Source: a virus
Strand: one strand, 5' to 3'
IMG/VR virus record: IMGVR_UViG_3300042923_001044
Location: 1-22,243 of that record
DNA: 22,243 bases
Part shown: in pieces, positions 1 to 7,291 of the stretch
Layout of the letters: every line of letters begins with the position of its first letter
Numbering within the stretch: the first letter of the stretch is position 1
Position numbers and translations under genes: made by a program
Notes under the pieces: generated by a model
Told to the model about the DNA's origin: nothing
The model's database searches: none
Seen by the model: only the letters and a program-made list of their open reading frames with translations

Positions 1-1
1 A

Positions 2-73
2 ATATCATGCAGATGTGTTGCTTTACCTGTTATTGACACTAATAAAATTAATTATATTGGAGTTAGAAAATAA
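2..73 (+). CDS. Minor head protein, Mu gpF / SPP1 gp7-like, C-terminal end only
   Basis: Only the last 23 codons before a TAA stop are present; the gene runs off the left edge in frame 2. The visible peptide contains CRCVALPV, which resembles the conserved C-terminal 'NCRC' end of Mu F-like/SPP1 gp7 minor head proteins. Proteins of that family sit inside the procapsid near the portal and are normally encoded just upstream of the protease, scaffold and capsid genes, as here. The identification rests on a short motif plus gene order, so it is moderate. It could be another protein with a Cys-x-Cys tail. Confidence 0.55.
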   Translation: MSCRCVALPVIDTNKINYIGVRK

Positions 74-94
74 TATCGAAAGGTGTTGTTTATT

Positions 95-160
95 ATGAAT
101 AAGTCATTAATTGTACTTTCTTCGCTGGAGGTGATCGAGTGGAGCAATCCACTCCAATAA
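95..160 (+). CDS. Short ORF (21 aa) between minor head gene and protease gene
   Basis: An ATG-initiated 21-codon frame lies 21 nt after the minor head stop. AAAGGTG at 79-85 sits about 9 nt before the ATG and could act as a ribosome binding site. The product is mildly hydrophobic at the N-terminus and has no recognisable domain. Its 3' end overlaps the start of the next short ORF in another frame, which suggests a translational relay, but expression is unproven. It could equally be noncoding leader. Confidence 0.22.
   Translation: MNKSLIVLSSLEVIEWSNPLQ
137..154 (+). promoter_or_regulatory. Hairpin with GCAA tetraloop at the start of the 19-codon ORF
   Basis: A perfect 7-bp stem, GAGTGGA/TCCACTC, closes a GCAA loop, which has the stable GNRA form. 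It begins directly after the 10-nt Shine-Dalgarno match GGAGGTGATC (127-136) and includes the GTG start at 139. Folding would hide the start codon but leave the Shine-Dalgarno exposed. A role in translation control is inference. Confidence 0.4.
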
Positions 161-198
161 AAGATATGACTATTCGTAGAAAGGGGGTGTGTAAATGA
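139..198 (+). CDS. Short leader ORF (19 aa) overlapping the protease start
   Basis: A GTG start follows GGAGGTGATC (127-136), a near-complete complement of the 16S rRNA 3' end, at about 7 nt spacing. This is the strongest Shine-Dalgarno in the region. The 19-residue product is basic and has no known domain. Its TGA stop overlaps the ATG of the downstream protease gene as ATGA (195-198), the usual arrangement for termination-reinitiation. It may be a coupling leader rather than a functional peptide. The start lies inside the 137-154 hairpin. Confidence 0.35.
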   Translation: MEQSTPIKDMTIRRKGVCK

Positions 199-1400
199 TA
201 AGATACGATAACGTACCGTTAAAGGCGGTTAAAACAGATGAAGGGTTTATATTAGACAAGCCAATTATTGGACGTGTTGGATTAATGAAGTACTTAAACG
301 CAGATGGCAGTATAAGAGTTGAGTATAGACCGCCAGAAGAAGCGTTTAAAGCTGACTCGTTAGCAAGCATTAGAGGTAAACCTATTACATTGGGACATGT
401 ACAAAATGCTAATTCTGATAATGCAGGCAATATCCCTATACTTGGTACTGTTTTAGGTAATGGAGAGCAAGATGGAGAAAATATTCGCGCTGATGTTACA
501 GTATTTAGATTGCCAACAGATGCAAGGGAATTATCTTGCGGATACTCATTAAAGCTTGACGAAACGCCGGGAACTTATCAAGGACAGCATTACGACGCTA
601 TACAACGAGATATAAAATACAATCATCTTGCAATCGTACCAAAGGGGCGCGCCGGAGTCGCAAGACTAAACATGGATGGCGACCAAATGTACGAAGATGA
701 TGCTAATTTCCCAATGATCGATAAAATGCAAGCAACAAAATCAAAAGAAAAAGCAACACGAATGCTTAAAGATGGCAAAATGACACAAGAAGAGCATGAC
801 AAAGTTGCCGCTATTGCAGACAAAATATTAAACAGGAAAGATGAAGGTGAAAAGATGGACAAAATTAGATTAGACAGTGGCATTGAATACGAATGCGCAC
901 CAGAAGTTAAAGTCGCAGTTGAAAAACTACAAAAAGATGCTGTGGATCAAAAGAAAGCACAAGAAACATTGCAAGCTAAATACGATTCAGTAGAAGCAAC
1001 AACTAAACAGTTAAAAGAAGATGCTACAAAAAAAGAAACTGAATTTAAAGCTAACTTTGATGAAGCTGTAAAATCACGTGTTGAAATTTTAGAAACAGCA
1101 AAACAACATAAGATTGATAAAGCAGATGAAATGCAAGATAAAGATATTAAAATTGCTATCATTAAAAAGGTTCGTGGCGATTCATTCAATATCGACGGAA
1201 AATCGGAAGATTATATTACAGCTGCATTTGATATGTGTAAAGGCGAAGTTAAACAAAATCAAGATTCGGCTAAAAAGAATCGTCAAGCAATGCATGATAA
1301 CAAAGATCAAAATCAAAACATCGATGAAGATGATTTAGAAGCGATTGAAGCTAAAATCAGAGAAGATGAAGCAAATGCATATAAAGGAGGTAACAAATAA
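195..1400 (+). CDS. DUF2213 prohead protease-scaffold protein
   Basis: This 401-residue protein matches the DUF2213 family, found beside capsid genes and regarded as a prohead maturation protease. Residues ~1-160 carry the family pattern: an N-terminal YDNVPL segment, RGKPITLGH near residue 60, then RELSCGYSLKLDETPG, a YDAIQRDIKYNHLAIV stretch and GRAGVARL. A linker follows. Residues ~221-330 are rich in Lys, Glu, Ala and Gln and look coiled-coil, as expected of a scaffold. The C-terminus is highly charged. ATG is preceded by AAAGGGGGTG, and the gene overlaps the 19-codon leader. It ends in a taATG overlap with the next gene. Protease function is inferred from family and position; I did not identify the catalytic residues with certainty. 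Confidence 0.85.
   Translation: MIRYDNVPLKAVKTDEGFILDKPIIGRVGLMKYLNADGSIRVEYRPPEEAFKADSLASIRGKPITLGHVQNANSDNAGNIPILGTVLGNGEQDGENIRADVTVFRLPTDARELSCGYSLKLDETPGTYQGQHYDAIQRDIKYNHLAIVPKGRAGVARLNMDGDQMYEDDANFPMIDKMQATKSKEKATRMLKDGKMTQEEHDKVAAIADKILNRKDEGEKMDKIRLDSGIEYECAPEVKVAVEKLQKDAVDQKKAQETLQAKYDSVEATTKQLKEDATKKETEFKANFDEAVKSRVEILETAKQHKIDKADEMQDKDIKIAIIKKVRGDSFNIDGKSEDYITAAFDMCKGEVKQNQDSAKKNRQAMHDNKDQNQNIDEDDLEAIEAKIREDEANAYKGGNK
855..1400 (+). CDS. Possible nested scaffold protein from an internal start of the DUF2213 gene
   Basis: An in-frame ATG at codon 221 of the DUF2213 gene is preceded by AAGGTGA (844-850), GG lying about 7 nt before the ATG. The 181-residue product would start MDKIRLDSGIEYE and consist of the charged, coiled-coil-prone C-terminal part. 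Phage lambda makes its scaffold Nu3 from an internal start in protease gene C in the same way. The ribosome binding site and domain boundary are visible; actual use of this start is inference. Confidence 0.35.
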   Translation: MDKIRLDSGIEYECAPEVKVAVEKLQKDAVDQKKAQETLQAKYDSVEATTKQLKEDATKKETEFKANFDEAVKSRVEILETAKQHKIDKADEMQDKDIKIAIIKKVRGDSFNIDGKSEDYITAAFDMCKGEVKQNQDSAKKNRQAMHDNKDQNQNIDEDDLEAIEAKIREDEANAYKGGNK

Positions 1401-1855
1401 TGGCTTTAGATTGGTATACAAGAGATTTAGATAAAGGTTTAGAAGGACAAGTTGCCGATAGCACGTCCAATACTATTGATTCATTTGCTATCGAACTGGT
1501 TGCAGGGGCAGAAGCAGGGCAACCAGTAATTCGTGGCACAATTGAAGGCACAGTAAAAGTACCTATTGACGATGCAGGAGCAGCTAAAGTAATTGGTATT
1601 ACAGTACATACACAAAAAGAACCACAAACACCTTATTACAAGCAATATGATTCAGTTCCAGTTATGACCAATGGTGACATTTATGTAAAAGTTGGAACAG
1701 CAGTTGTAGCTGGTGATACGGCTGGAATTTTAGGTAGTGCAGGCGTATATAGTTTTTGTCCGTCAACAACAGCATTGTCGATAGCTATTGCAAACGCAAC
1801 ATTTTTAGATAGTGCTGCTATCGGTGGATTAACAAGATTACGGATTCGTAAATAA
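1400..1855 (+). CDS. DUF2190 family capsid decoration-type protein
   Basis: This 151-residue protein belongs by pattern to DUF2190, small proteins encoded directly before the major capsid gene and often called capsid decoration or head-fibre-like. It has an early Gly/Ala-rich strand region (AGAEAGQPVIRGTIEG), a KVIGITVHTQ segment, a VPVMTNGDIYVKVG segment and a C-terminal GGLTRLRIRK tail, giving a mostly beta protein. The start overlaps the protease stop by one base (taATG), with GGAGG about 6 nt upstream, so translation is probably coupled. The role is inferred from family and order. Confidence 0.72.
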   Translation: MALDWYTRDLDKGLEGQVADSTSNTIDSFAIELVAGAEAGQPVIRGTIEGTVKVPIDDAGAAKVIGITVHTQKEPQTPYYKQYDSVPVMTNGDIYVKVGTAVVAGDTAGILGSAGVYSFCPSTTALSIAIANATFLDSAAIGGLTRLRIRK

Positions 1856-1869
1856 GAAGGGGTGAAATA

Positions 1870-2832
1870 ATGGAAAAAGAAACATTACTTAGATTAGATC
1901 AAGAAGCATTAAATACGTTGAATTTAGATGATACGTCAAGTGCGTTTGTAGCTAGACAATTAACACATGTTAGAGCACAAACAATTCAAGTCAAACATGC
2001 AGCGTTAAATGCATTTACACTTTTCCCTGTACAAACTGAGATCCCGGTTGGAGCCGATACAGCGGAACAAATTTATTACGATATGGTAGGTATGGCAACG
2101 ATTATTTCTAATTACGCTGACGATTTGCCAAGGGCCGATGTGGTTGCAGAAAAAACAGCAGTAAGCGTTAGGGATATTGGATCATCTTACGGATATTCGG
2201 TAAAAGAATTACAAAATGCAGCATACGCTAAAGTTCCATTGACGACGATGAAAGCAAGTGCAGTTAAAAGATCAAATGATAAAAAATTAAACGATGTCGC
2301 CTTTAAAGGCGACTCAAAATACGGTATCACTGGATTTATTGACAATGCAAACTTAAATGAATATACGTTAACGGCAGATGGTACAGGTTCTGCTACTAAG
2401 TTTAGTACAAAAACAGCAGCGCAAATGTTTAGAGATATGACAGCATTTATCGAATCAGTGCCAATCGCTACAGAATACACAGAAGCAATGAACACAATTG
2501 GCATTTCTCCTGCTGCACACTTAGCATTAGCAAGCACGACTTACAATACAACGACTGGATTAACTGTATTACAAACGTTGAAAGAACAACATCCAGAAAT
2601 TACTCGCTGGTTGAAAATTGGCGAATTTAAAAATGCTGATGCTACAGGGACTAAAGATATTATGATCGGTGGCTATTTCGACGCCGATTATGTTCGCTTT
2701 GAAATTCCAAATCGCTTTGAACAAAGACCGGTCCAAGAACGCAACCTTGAATATGTAGTTAATTGCTTATCTTCAACAGTTGGCGTAACGGTATTTAGAC
2801 CATTTGCTTTTAGTATCGCAGAAGGGGTATAA
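1870..2832 (+). CDS. Major capsid protein (DUF2184-type, HK97-fold family)
   Basis: The 320-residue product fits DUF2184-type capsid proteins. It has an N-terminal segment of short helices (SSAFVARQLTHVRAQTI), then the PVGADTAEQIYYD and DLPRADVV regions. A basic helix ending in ASAVKRSNDKKLNDVAFKGD matches the segment before the 'YGITGFIDN' stretch typical of these capsids. The C-terminal part includes IGGYFDADYVRFEIPNRFEQ and a closing VTVFRPFAF strand. It assembles the icosahedral shell, acting with the upstream protease-scaffold. AGAAGGGGTGAAATA precedes the ATG. The length is usual for the family. Confidence 0.85.
   Translation: MEKETLLRLDQEALNTLNLDDTSSAFVARQLTHVRAQTIQVKHAALNAFTLFPVQTEIPVGADTAEQIYYDMVGMATIISNYADDLPRADVVAEKTAVSVRDIGSSYGYSVKELQNAAYAKVPLTTMKASAVKRSNDKKLNDVAFKGDSKYGITGFIDNANLNEYTLTADGTGSATKFSTKTAAQMFRDMTAFIESVPIATEYTEAMNTIGISPAAHLALASTTYNTTTGLTVLQTLKEQHPEITRWLKIGEFKNADATGTKDIMIGGYFDADYVRFEIPNRFEQRPVQERNLEYVVNCLSSTVGVTVFRPFAFSIAEGV
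2296..2313. repeat. 18-bp perfect palindrome inside the capsid gene
   Basis: GTCGCCTTTAAAGGCGAC reads identically on both strands and is richer in G+C than its surroundings. It falls in codons for VAFKGD, so it may be a coding coincidence. As RNA it could form a short stem. No function is assigned. Confidence 0.4.
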
Positions 2833-2844
2833 GGAGGACATAAA

Positions 2845-3075
2845 ATGAAAGTACAAAACACAGGAGCTAGAATTATTATTGTTGATGATATTGCAATTAA
2901 ACCGGGTTATCCTGTCGATATTGATATTGATGTATTAGCAAAAAAACATAAATCGATCCAAGACAAGCTTGATGCTGGAATTCTGGTGAAATTGAGCGAT
3001 AACGAAGCGAAAAAGGCAACTAAAAATATTGATAAAGCAATCAAGGAAAAAGTCAAGGAATCGACTGAAAAATGA
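2845..3075 (+). CDS. Small post-capsid hypothetical protein
   Basis: This 76-residue protein starts with a short beta region (ARIIIVDDIAIKPGYPVDID) and ends in a Lys/Glu-rich helical tail. Small proteins of this kind often follow the major capsid gene in contractile and Mu-like phages, but I do not recognise the family. AAGGAGGACATAAA gives a strong ribosome binding site. The gene ends in an ATGA overlap with the next, suggesting coupling to the connector gene. A head-completion or minor decoration role is a guess from position only. Confidence 0.6.
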   Translation: MKVQNTGARIIIVDDIAIKPGYPVDIDIDVLAKKHKSIQDKLDAGILVKLSDNEAKKATKNIDKAIKEKVKESTEK

Positions 3076-3467
3076 CAGATGCCGAATTAGTTGCTTTATT
3101 TCGCACAATAGCACCAGAATTTGCATTGGTAACGGATGAACAAATACTTACAAATATCAATATTTATAAAGACTTTGTTTCGGAACGTGTATTCGGAAAA
3201 GTTTATTATAAAGCATTGTGCTATTTCACGGCCCATATGATGACAGTAGAAAAAATTATTGCCGAAGAAGGGGCAAGTAGTTCCTACATTACCGCTGGTG
3301 GTATTACTAGTGAAAAAGAAGGGGACTTGCAACGCAGTTATGCGAACACAAGTTCAAATTCATCTATTGATGATTTACTTAATAAAACTTTTTACGGCAA
3401 AATGTTCCTGCAATTACGTGGAATGTGTAAAATACCTGCTATTACGAGATTTGCGCCATGTCAGTAA
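3072..3467 (+). CDS. DUF4054 head-tail connector protein
   Basis: The 131-residue protein shows the DUF4054 pattern. An N-terminal helix (FRTIAPEFALVTDEQI) is followed by paired helices with YFTAHMMTVEK. A linker carries GGITSEKEGDLQRSYA, and the TFYGKMFLQLRGM end matches the family's 'YG..yl.l.r' close. These proteins are treated as head-tail connectors that bind below the portal. The start overlaps the preceding stop (ATGA), and the end overlaps the next gene by 10 nt, so the neck genes are tightly coupled. Confidence 0.8.
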   Translation: MTDAELVALFRTIAPEFALVTDEQILTNINIYKDFVSERVFGKVYYKALCYFTAHMMTVEKIIAEEGASSSYITAGGITSEKEGDLQRSYANTSSNSSIDDLLNKTFYGKMFLQLRGMCKIPAITRFAPCQ

Positions 3468-3904
3468 AAGATATTGACCTTGGGTGGAGTAAAATACTTG
3501 CTGACATGAAAAATCTTGATGCAAAAAGCGTAAAAGTAGGAATACAATCTGGTTCAACCGCAGAAGATGGCAGTAATTTAGCTATGATTGCAGCAGTACA
3601 CGAATATGGGAATGAAAAAGGAACTATTCCTTCAAGACCGTTTATCCGATCGACATTAGATACTAATAAACAACAAATTAAATCATTGTCAGATAAAATG
3701 GCAGGTAAAATAATTGACGGTACATCATCACCAAGACAAGCGTTAGATACTATTGGTATAGCTGTAACTGGAATGATACAACAAAATATAATAGAGGGAA
3801 ATTTCGTTCCAAACACAAAAGAAACAATAAGAAAAAAAGGATCCTCAAGACCTCTAATTCATTGGGGGCGTATGCGACAATCAATTAGGCATGTAGTGGA
3901 GTGA
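3458..3904 (+). CDS. HK97 gp10 / virion morphogenesis-like neck protein
   Basis: The 148-residue protein carries VKVGIQSG, then AAVHEYGN and IPSRPFIRSTLD, the signature of HK97 gp10/Mu gpG-type tail completion proteins. A helical middle and a GRMRQSIRHVV C-terminal strand follow, again typical. These proteins join the head-tail interface or tail terminator. The ATG lies within the end of the DUF4054 gene (10-nt overlap) and has only a weak GAG upstream, so translation probably depends on coupling. Confidence 0.72.
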   Translation: MSVKDIDLGWSKILADMKNLDAKSVKVGIQSGSTAEDGSNLAMIAAVHEYGNEKGTIPSRPFIRSTLDTNKQQIKSLSDKMAGKIIDGTSSPRQALDTIGIAVTGMIQQNIIEGNFVPNTKETIRKKGSSRPLIHWGRMRQSIRHVVE

Positions 3905-3908
3905 TTTA

Positions 3909-4277
3909 ATGGGATTTAGAAAAAACTTTATAATTACTAGAGTTGGCGGAACGGCTGGACATTATGATGATAGTGGTACTTGGATACCGGGGACGGCTAC
4001 TACCGATATCACTATCAAAGCTAGTGTACAACCCCTAAATTCTAATGATAGGGCCGAACTTACGGCTGGTGGCGAACGTACTGCCGATATAGTTAAAGTA
4101 TATACAAATACAAAATTACTTACAGCTAAACAAGCCTATGGAAATACGTTAGCTGTAGAAGCAGATATTTTAAATTACGATAGCGGTACATGGAAAATTA
4201 TAATGTGTTCGCCTTATCAGTCTAATGTAATTAGTCACTACAAAGCCTATGCGCAGGAGGTAACAGATGGAAACTAG
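3909..4277 (+). CDS. Putative head closure / head-tail joining protein
   Basis: A 122-residue, predominantly beta protein with GGTAGHYDDSGTWIPG near the N-terminus, DITIKASVQPLNSND, and an ILNYDSGTWKIIMC strand pair. This resembles head-closure proteins that form a small barrel on the connector and plug the DNA channel. The start is 4 nt after the upstream stop, preceded by GTGGAGTGAT. The end overlaps the next gene by 11 nt. The assignment rests on beta-pattern and position and is moderate. Confidence 0.55.
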   Translation: MGFRKNFIITRVGGTAGHYDDSGTWIPGTATTDITIKASVQPLNSNDRAELTAGGERTADIVKVYTNTKLLTAKQAYGNTLAVEADILNYDSGTWKIIMCSPYQSNVISHYKAYAQEVTDGN

Positions 4278-4797
4278 TCAAAAGTTATTCATGCATGACC
4301 TCATAGCCGAAATATTATCACTAGAAAAGAACAAAGTTATTACAGCGAATCAAACCGCACCGAAACCAACTAAAACATATTGCACACTACGATATTACTC
4401 ACATGGCCCTGAAATAATGGGCGAACAACGTAGCACAAGCACGGCAGGTATAGTTAATGTATTTACATCTAACACCTGCATGCTTGAAATACAAATGTAC
4501 GCAAATACTGGTACAGATGCTTGTTCTGAGTTGAATAAAGTAGTCAATGCATTTGATAGGGAATCGGTGCAACAACGCTGTAAGGCAAATTACATAGCAA
4601 TAGCTGATAGCAATACAGTACAGGATATTACAGCATTATTAGATAATGCGACATGGGAAATAAGAGCGTCAGTTGAAATAGAAATTAGATATAACACAGA
4701 ATTAACGGATGATGTTGGTTATGTTGATACTGTTACTATGCAATCTACAGTTAACAATTTACCAACACAAACTATTACAGTAACAGGAGGGGAATAA
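4267..4797 (+). CDS. LIC_12616-type neck/tail terminator protein
   Basis: The 176-residue protein resembles LIC_12616-like phage neck or tail terminator proteins. It has an N-terminal helix, a PTKTYCTLRYYSHGPEI strand region, a central CMLEIQMYANTG strand, and a closing segment WEIRASVEIEIRYN typical of such folds. It precedes the sheath gene, where the protein capping the tail tube and sheath at the neck is usually encoded. GGAGGTAACAG precedes the ATG, within the end of the upstream gene. Confidence 0.6.
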   Translation: METSQKLFMHDLIAEILSLEKNKVITANQTAPKPTKTYCTLRYYSHGPEIMGEQRSTSTAGIVNVFTSNTCMLEIQMYANTGTDACSELNKVVNAFDRESVQQRCKANYIAIADSNTVQDITALLDNATWEIRASVEIEIRYNTELTDDVGYVDTVTMQSTVNNLPTQTITVTGGE

Positions 4798-4799
4798 AT

Positions 4800-6173
4800 T
4801 TGGCAAACTTAGAAAGAATCGTCAATGTATCGATTGCTTTAAACACTGCAGGCATTAGTAAGCTAGGTTTTAATGATATGTGCATTGTTGGCACTCATGC
4901 GCTGTCATTAAATAGAGTTGATACAATCACAAGTACAGACGAATTGATTACAATGGGATTTAATATAACTGATCCTATTTATAATGCAGTAACTTCTGCA
5001 TTATCACAAACGCCACGAATCAAACAAGTTAAGATTGGCAGAATCGCACCTGCAACATCAATTATTAAAGTTAAAACTATTTCAGCAACAGCAATATATT
5101 CAGCTACTATTTCAAGTAAAGTAAGCGGTTCTGTAGTTGCACAAACTTATAGTTATACTTCAATTAGTGCAGATGCTACAGCAATTTTGACTGGATTATT
5201 AGCAGCAATTACAGCAGATACAGACGAAATTGTTACAGGTGTAGTCGCAGATTCAACTTTAACGTTAACACCTACAGACGATACAAACTTTAAAGTTACA
5301 GTATCGGATAATTTAGTACAAACGTTTGGTACAGCAACAGAAACAATTGCAGAAAGCATGGTTGCTATTACAACAGAAGATAACGATTTCTACGGTATTA
5401 TTCTTGCTGATAGAACAGTTGCTAACATTCAAAGTATGGCTTCATGGGTAGAAACTCATACTAAATTATTCTTAACAAGCACAGCAGAAGCAGGGGCAAT
5501 TGATGTAGTAAGCACAACAGATGCAGCTTATTTATTAAAAGATGATAATTATTATCGTACATCATATTGGTATCATGGAGAAGCAAGCACAGAATATATT
5601 GACGCTGCAATTATGGCTAGGTGCTTTATGATTGATGCTGGTGGAGAAAATTGGTCGTTAAAATCTTTAGCAGGTGTATCGACCGACAAATTAACTGAAA
5701 CTCAATTCAATGCGGTTAAAGCCAAAAACGGTAATACATTTGAAAACGTTAGAAATATCACAGTAACGCAAAATGGTAAAGTTGCAGCAGGTGAATGGAT
5801 TGATGTTATTCGTTTTAGAGATTGGTTGCAAGAAGAAATAGCGACTAATGTATTCACAGCAATGAAGAATAAAAATAAAGTTGGTTATATTGACGCTGGT
5901 ATTGCTATTATTGAAGCACAAGTTAGAAAAGGATTAGATGATGGCGTAACAGTTGGCGGTATTGCACCTACTGAATACGATGCAGACGGTAATAAAAATC
6001 CTAGTTATGTATTAACAGTACCTCTTGCCAGTGAAATTACAGCAACAGTTAAAGCGACACGCGTGTTATCTGGAATTTTATTTACTGCAAGATTAGCAGG
6101 TGCTATTAATGCAACTAATATTAACGGTTCGTTGACTTATGAAAATTTGACTACTACCGATAACGTAGCGTAA
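4800..6173 (+). CDS. Contractile tail sheath protein (DUF3383)
   Basis: This 457-residue protein matches DUF3383-type sheath proteins. The N-terminal part has IVNVSIALNTAG and TPRIKQVKIGR, and a Thr/Ala-rich inserted beta domain covers ~95-180. The conserved C-terminal half includes YWYHGEASTEYIDAAIMARC, IDVIRFRDWLQEEI and NKVGYIDAGIAIIEAQVR. Sheath subunits surround the tail tube and contract at infection. The start is TTG, chosen because AGGAGGGGAATAAA lies just upstream. The next gene encodes the matching DUF3277 tube protein. Confidence 0.9.
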   Translation: MANLERIVNVSIALNTAGISKLGFNDMCIVGTHALSLNRVDTITSTDELITMGFNITDPIYNAVTSALSQTPRIKQVKIGRIAPATSIIKVKTISATAIYSATISSKVSGSVVAQTYSYTSISADATAILTGLLAAITADTDEIVTGVVADSTLTLTPTDDTNFKVTVSDNLVQTFGTATETIAESMVAITTEDNDFYGIILADRTVANIQSMASWVETHTKLFLTSTAEAGAIDVVSTTDAAYLLKDDNYYRTSYWYHGEASTEYIDAAIMARCFMIDAGGENWSLKSLAGVSTDKLTETQFNAVKAKNGNTFENVRNITVTQNGKVAAGEWIDVIRFRDWLQEEIATNVFTAMKNKNKVGYIDAGIAIIEAQVRKGLDDGVTVGGIAPTEYDADGNKNPSYVLTVPLASEITATVKATRVLSGILFTARLAGAINATNINGSLTYENLTTTDNVA

Positions 6174-6187
6174 GGGGGTATTAATAA

Positions 6188-6613
6188 ATGAGTGTAAAAA
6201 CATATGATCCAAAAAACTTAGTAGTTATTTTTGGCTTAGAGCGTATTCATGGATTTAGCGAAGGAGATATGATTACAGTAAAACCAAATGGAGACGGATC
6301 GACCATATATGTTGGAGCAGATGGAGAAGTTGGAAGAAGTATTGACCCTAATGGAACGTTTGAAGTAACTATTTCATTAGCGCAAACTTCTGCATCAAAT
6401 GATACATTATCTACATATCGTGAATTAGATAGAGCTACAGGAAAAGGATTATTACCTCTTGCAATTAAGGATTTATCCGGTACTACAGTTTTTACAGCTA
6501 GTCAAGCATGGGTTAAAAATCTTCCAGAAGCTAAAAAGGGTAAATCTATTGATGCAAATGAATGGACAATATACACAGGCAATGCAGATGCATTCGTTGG
6601 AGGTAACAGCTAA
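6188..6613 (+). CDS. Tail tube protein (DUF3277)
   Basis: The 141-residue protein fits DUF3277, the inner tail tube of this type of contractile phage. Recognisable parts are the KTYDPKNLVVIFG start, the HGFSEGDMITVKPNGDG strand and AQTSASNDTLSTYRELDR. LLPLAIKDLSGTTVF and a final WTIYTGNADAFVGG follow. The tube assembles as stacked rings on the baseplate. AAGGGGGTATTAATAA precedes the ATG. The stop shares one base with the start of the chaperone gene. Confidence 0.87.
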   Translation: MSVKTYDPKNLVVIFGLERIHGFSEGDMITVKPNGDGSTIYVGADGEVGRSIDPNGTFEVTISLAQTSASNDTLSTYRELDRATGKGLLPLAIKDLSGTTVFTASQAWVKNLPEAKKGKSIDANEWTIYTGNADAFVGGNS

Positions 6614-7092
6614 TGGCTTTGGGAGATAGAATTGACGTAACAGTTGGCGAAAACATGTTTCATATTATGATGTTTGAGCCATTTAGAGCTATGGAAGTAT
6701 TAGGGGATTTGCAAAAAGTCTTTTCCCCTATTATTGGGAAATTGGCTGGTGGTATTGCTAAAAATACAGAAGTATTAGACGTTGAAGTAAATGATATTAG
6801 TGGTATGATGCCAGCACTCGAAGGGGCATTTGCTTCATTAGCTGAAAATGTAGATGGTAAGACATTAAAGAACATATGTTCTATGTTATTAAATCAAGAG
6901 TATATATCTGTAGATGATGAAACAGGCAGAGCTAAAGCATTAACAGCCGGTATGGTTAATAAAGTATTTTCCGGTAAGATTGGCGAAATGACTAAATTAA
7001 TGTGGGAAGTTATCAAGGTAAATTATTCCGATTTTTTTACAACATTCAGCACCCAATTTGGCAATCTAGAGGAGTTCATCACAAAGAAATAA
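6613..7092 (+). CDS. Tail assembly chaperone (zero-frame, gpG-like)
   Basis: The 159-residue protein lies between tube and tape measure genes, the standard place for tail assembly chaperones. It is helical after an N-terminal beta segment, and FEPFRAMEVLGDLQKVF is a typical motif. Chaperones of this kind bind the tape measure and guide tube assembly; a longer, frameshifted form usually also exists. A T TTT TTT heptamer in this reading frame (7032-7038) near the 3' end would move ribosomes into the -1 frame, adding the following ORF. GGAGGTAACAGCTA precedes the ATG. Confidence 0.78.
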   Translation: MALGDRIDVTVGENMFHIMMFEPFRAMEVLGDLQKVFSPIIGKLAGGIAKNTEVLDVEVNDISGMMPALEGAFASLAENVDGKTLKNICSMLLNQEYISVDDETGRAKALTAGMVNKVFSGKIGEMTKLMWEVIKVNYSDFFTTFSTQFGNLEEFITKK

Positions 7093-7286
7093 ATATACCG
7101 GGTGAAATGCGAGAAGATTTTCAAAGTAAGATTTTTATACTACGTGCTGTAGATAGTCAAATGACCACTATGGCAGAAGTAAAAAGCGGTGCTATAAATA
7201 TAGTAGATTTACAATACATAATTGCTTATCGTGATATGTTACATGATATAGAAATAGCCAATACACCACAACCGAAAAGGGGGTAG
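7002..7286 (+). CDS. C-terminal part of the frameshifted tail assembly chaperone (GT-like)
   Basis: This frame overlaps the end of the upstream chaperone gene and is in its -1 frame. A GTG at 7002 is the earliest start, but it has no convincing ribosome binding site. The likely product is a fusion: 142 codons of the chaperone, a slip at 7032-7038, then 82 residues read from 7038. The fused length would be about 224 residues. The added part is mixed alpha/beta and contains INIPGEMREDF and IVDLQYIIAYRDML. The tape measure gene follows 5 nt later, as in lambda G-GT and Mu-type cassettes. Confidence 0.7.
   Translation: MGSYQGKLFRFFYNIQHPIWQSRGVHHKEINIPGEMREDFQSKIFILRAVDSQMTTMAEVKSGAINIVDLQYIIAYRDMLHDIEIANTPQPKRG
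7015..7038 (+). promoter_or_regulatory. -1 frameshift site with upstream Shine-Dalgarno-like stimulator
   Basis: The slippery heptamer T TTT TTT (7032-7038) is in phase with the chaperone codons GAT TTT TTT ACA. AAGGT (7015-7019) sits 12 nt upstream, within the range seen for Shine-Dalgarno-stimulated -1 frameshifting as in dnaX. Slippage opens the 3' frame that ends at 7286. I see no strong downstream stem by eye. Confidence 0.65.
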
Positions 7287-7291
7287 ATAAA

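Noticed and set aside
33-58. TTGACA with TATATT as a promoter before the protease gene
   Set aside because: The spacer is only about 14 bp and the sequence codes for the end of the minor head protein.
640-660. GC-rich GGCGCGCC block as a regulatory or insertion mark
   Set aside because: It encodes the conserved GRAG residues of DUF2213; short G+C-rich codon runs explain it.
7002-7286. Independent gene starting at GTG 7002
   Set aside because: No ribosome binding site is seen, it lies in the chaperone's -1 frame and follows an in-phase slippery heptamer; a frameshift product is simpler.
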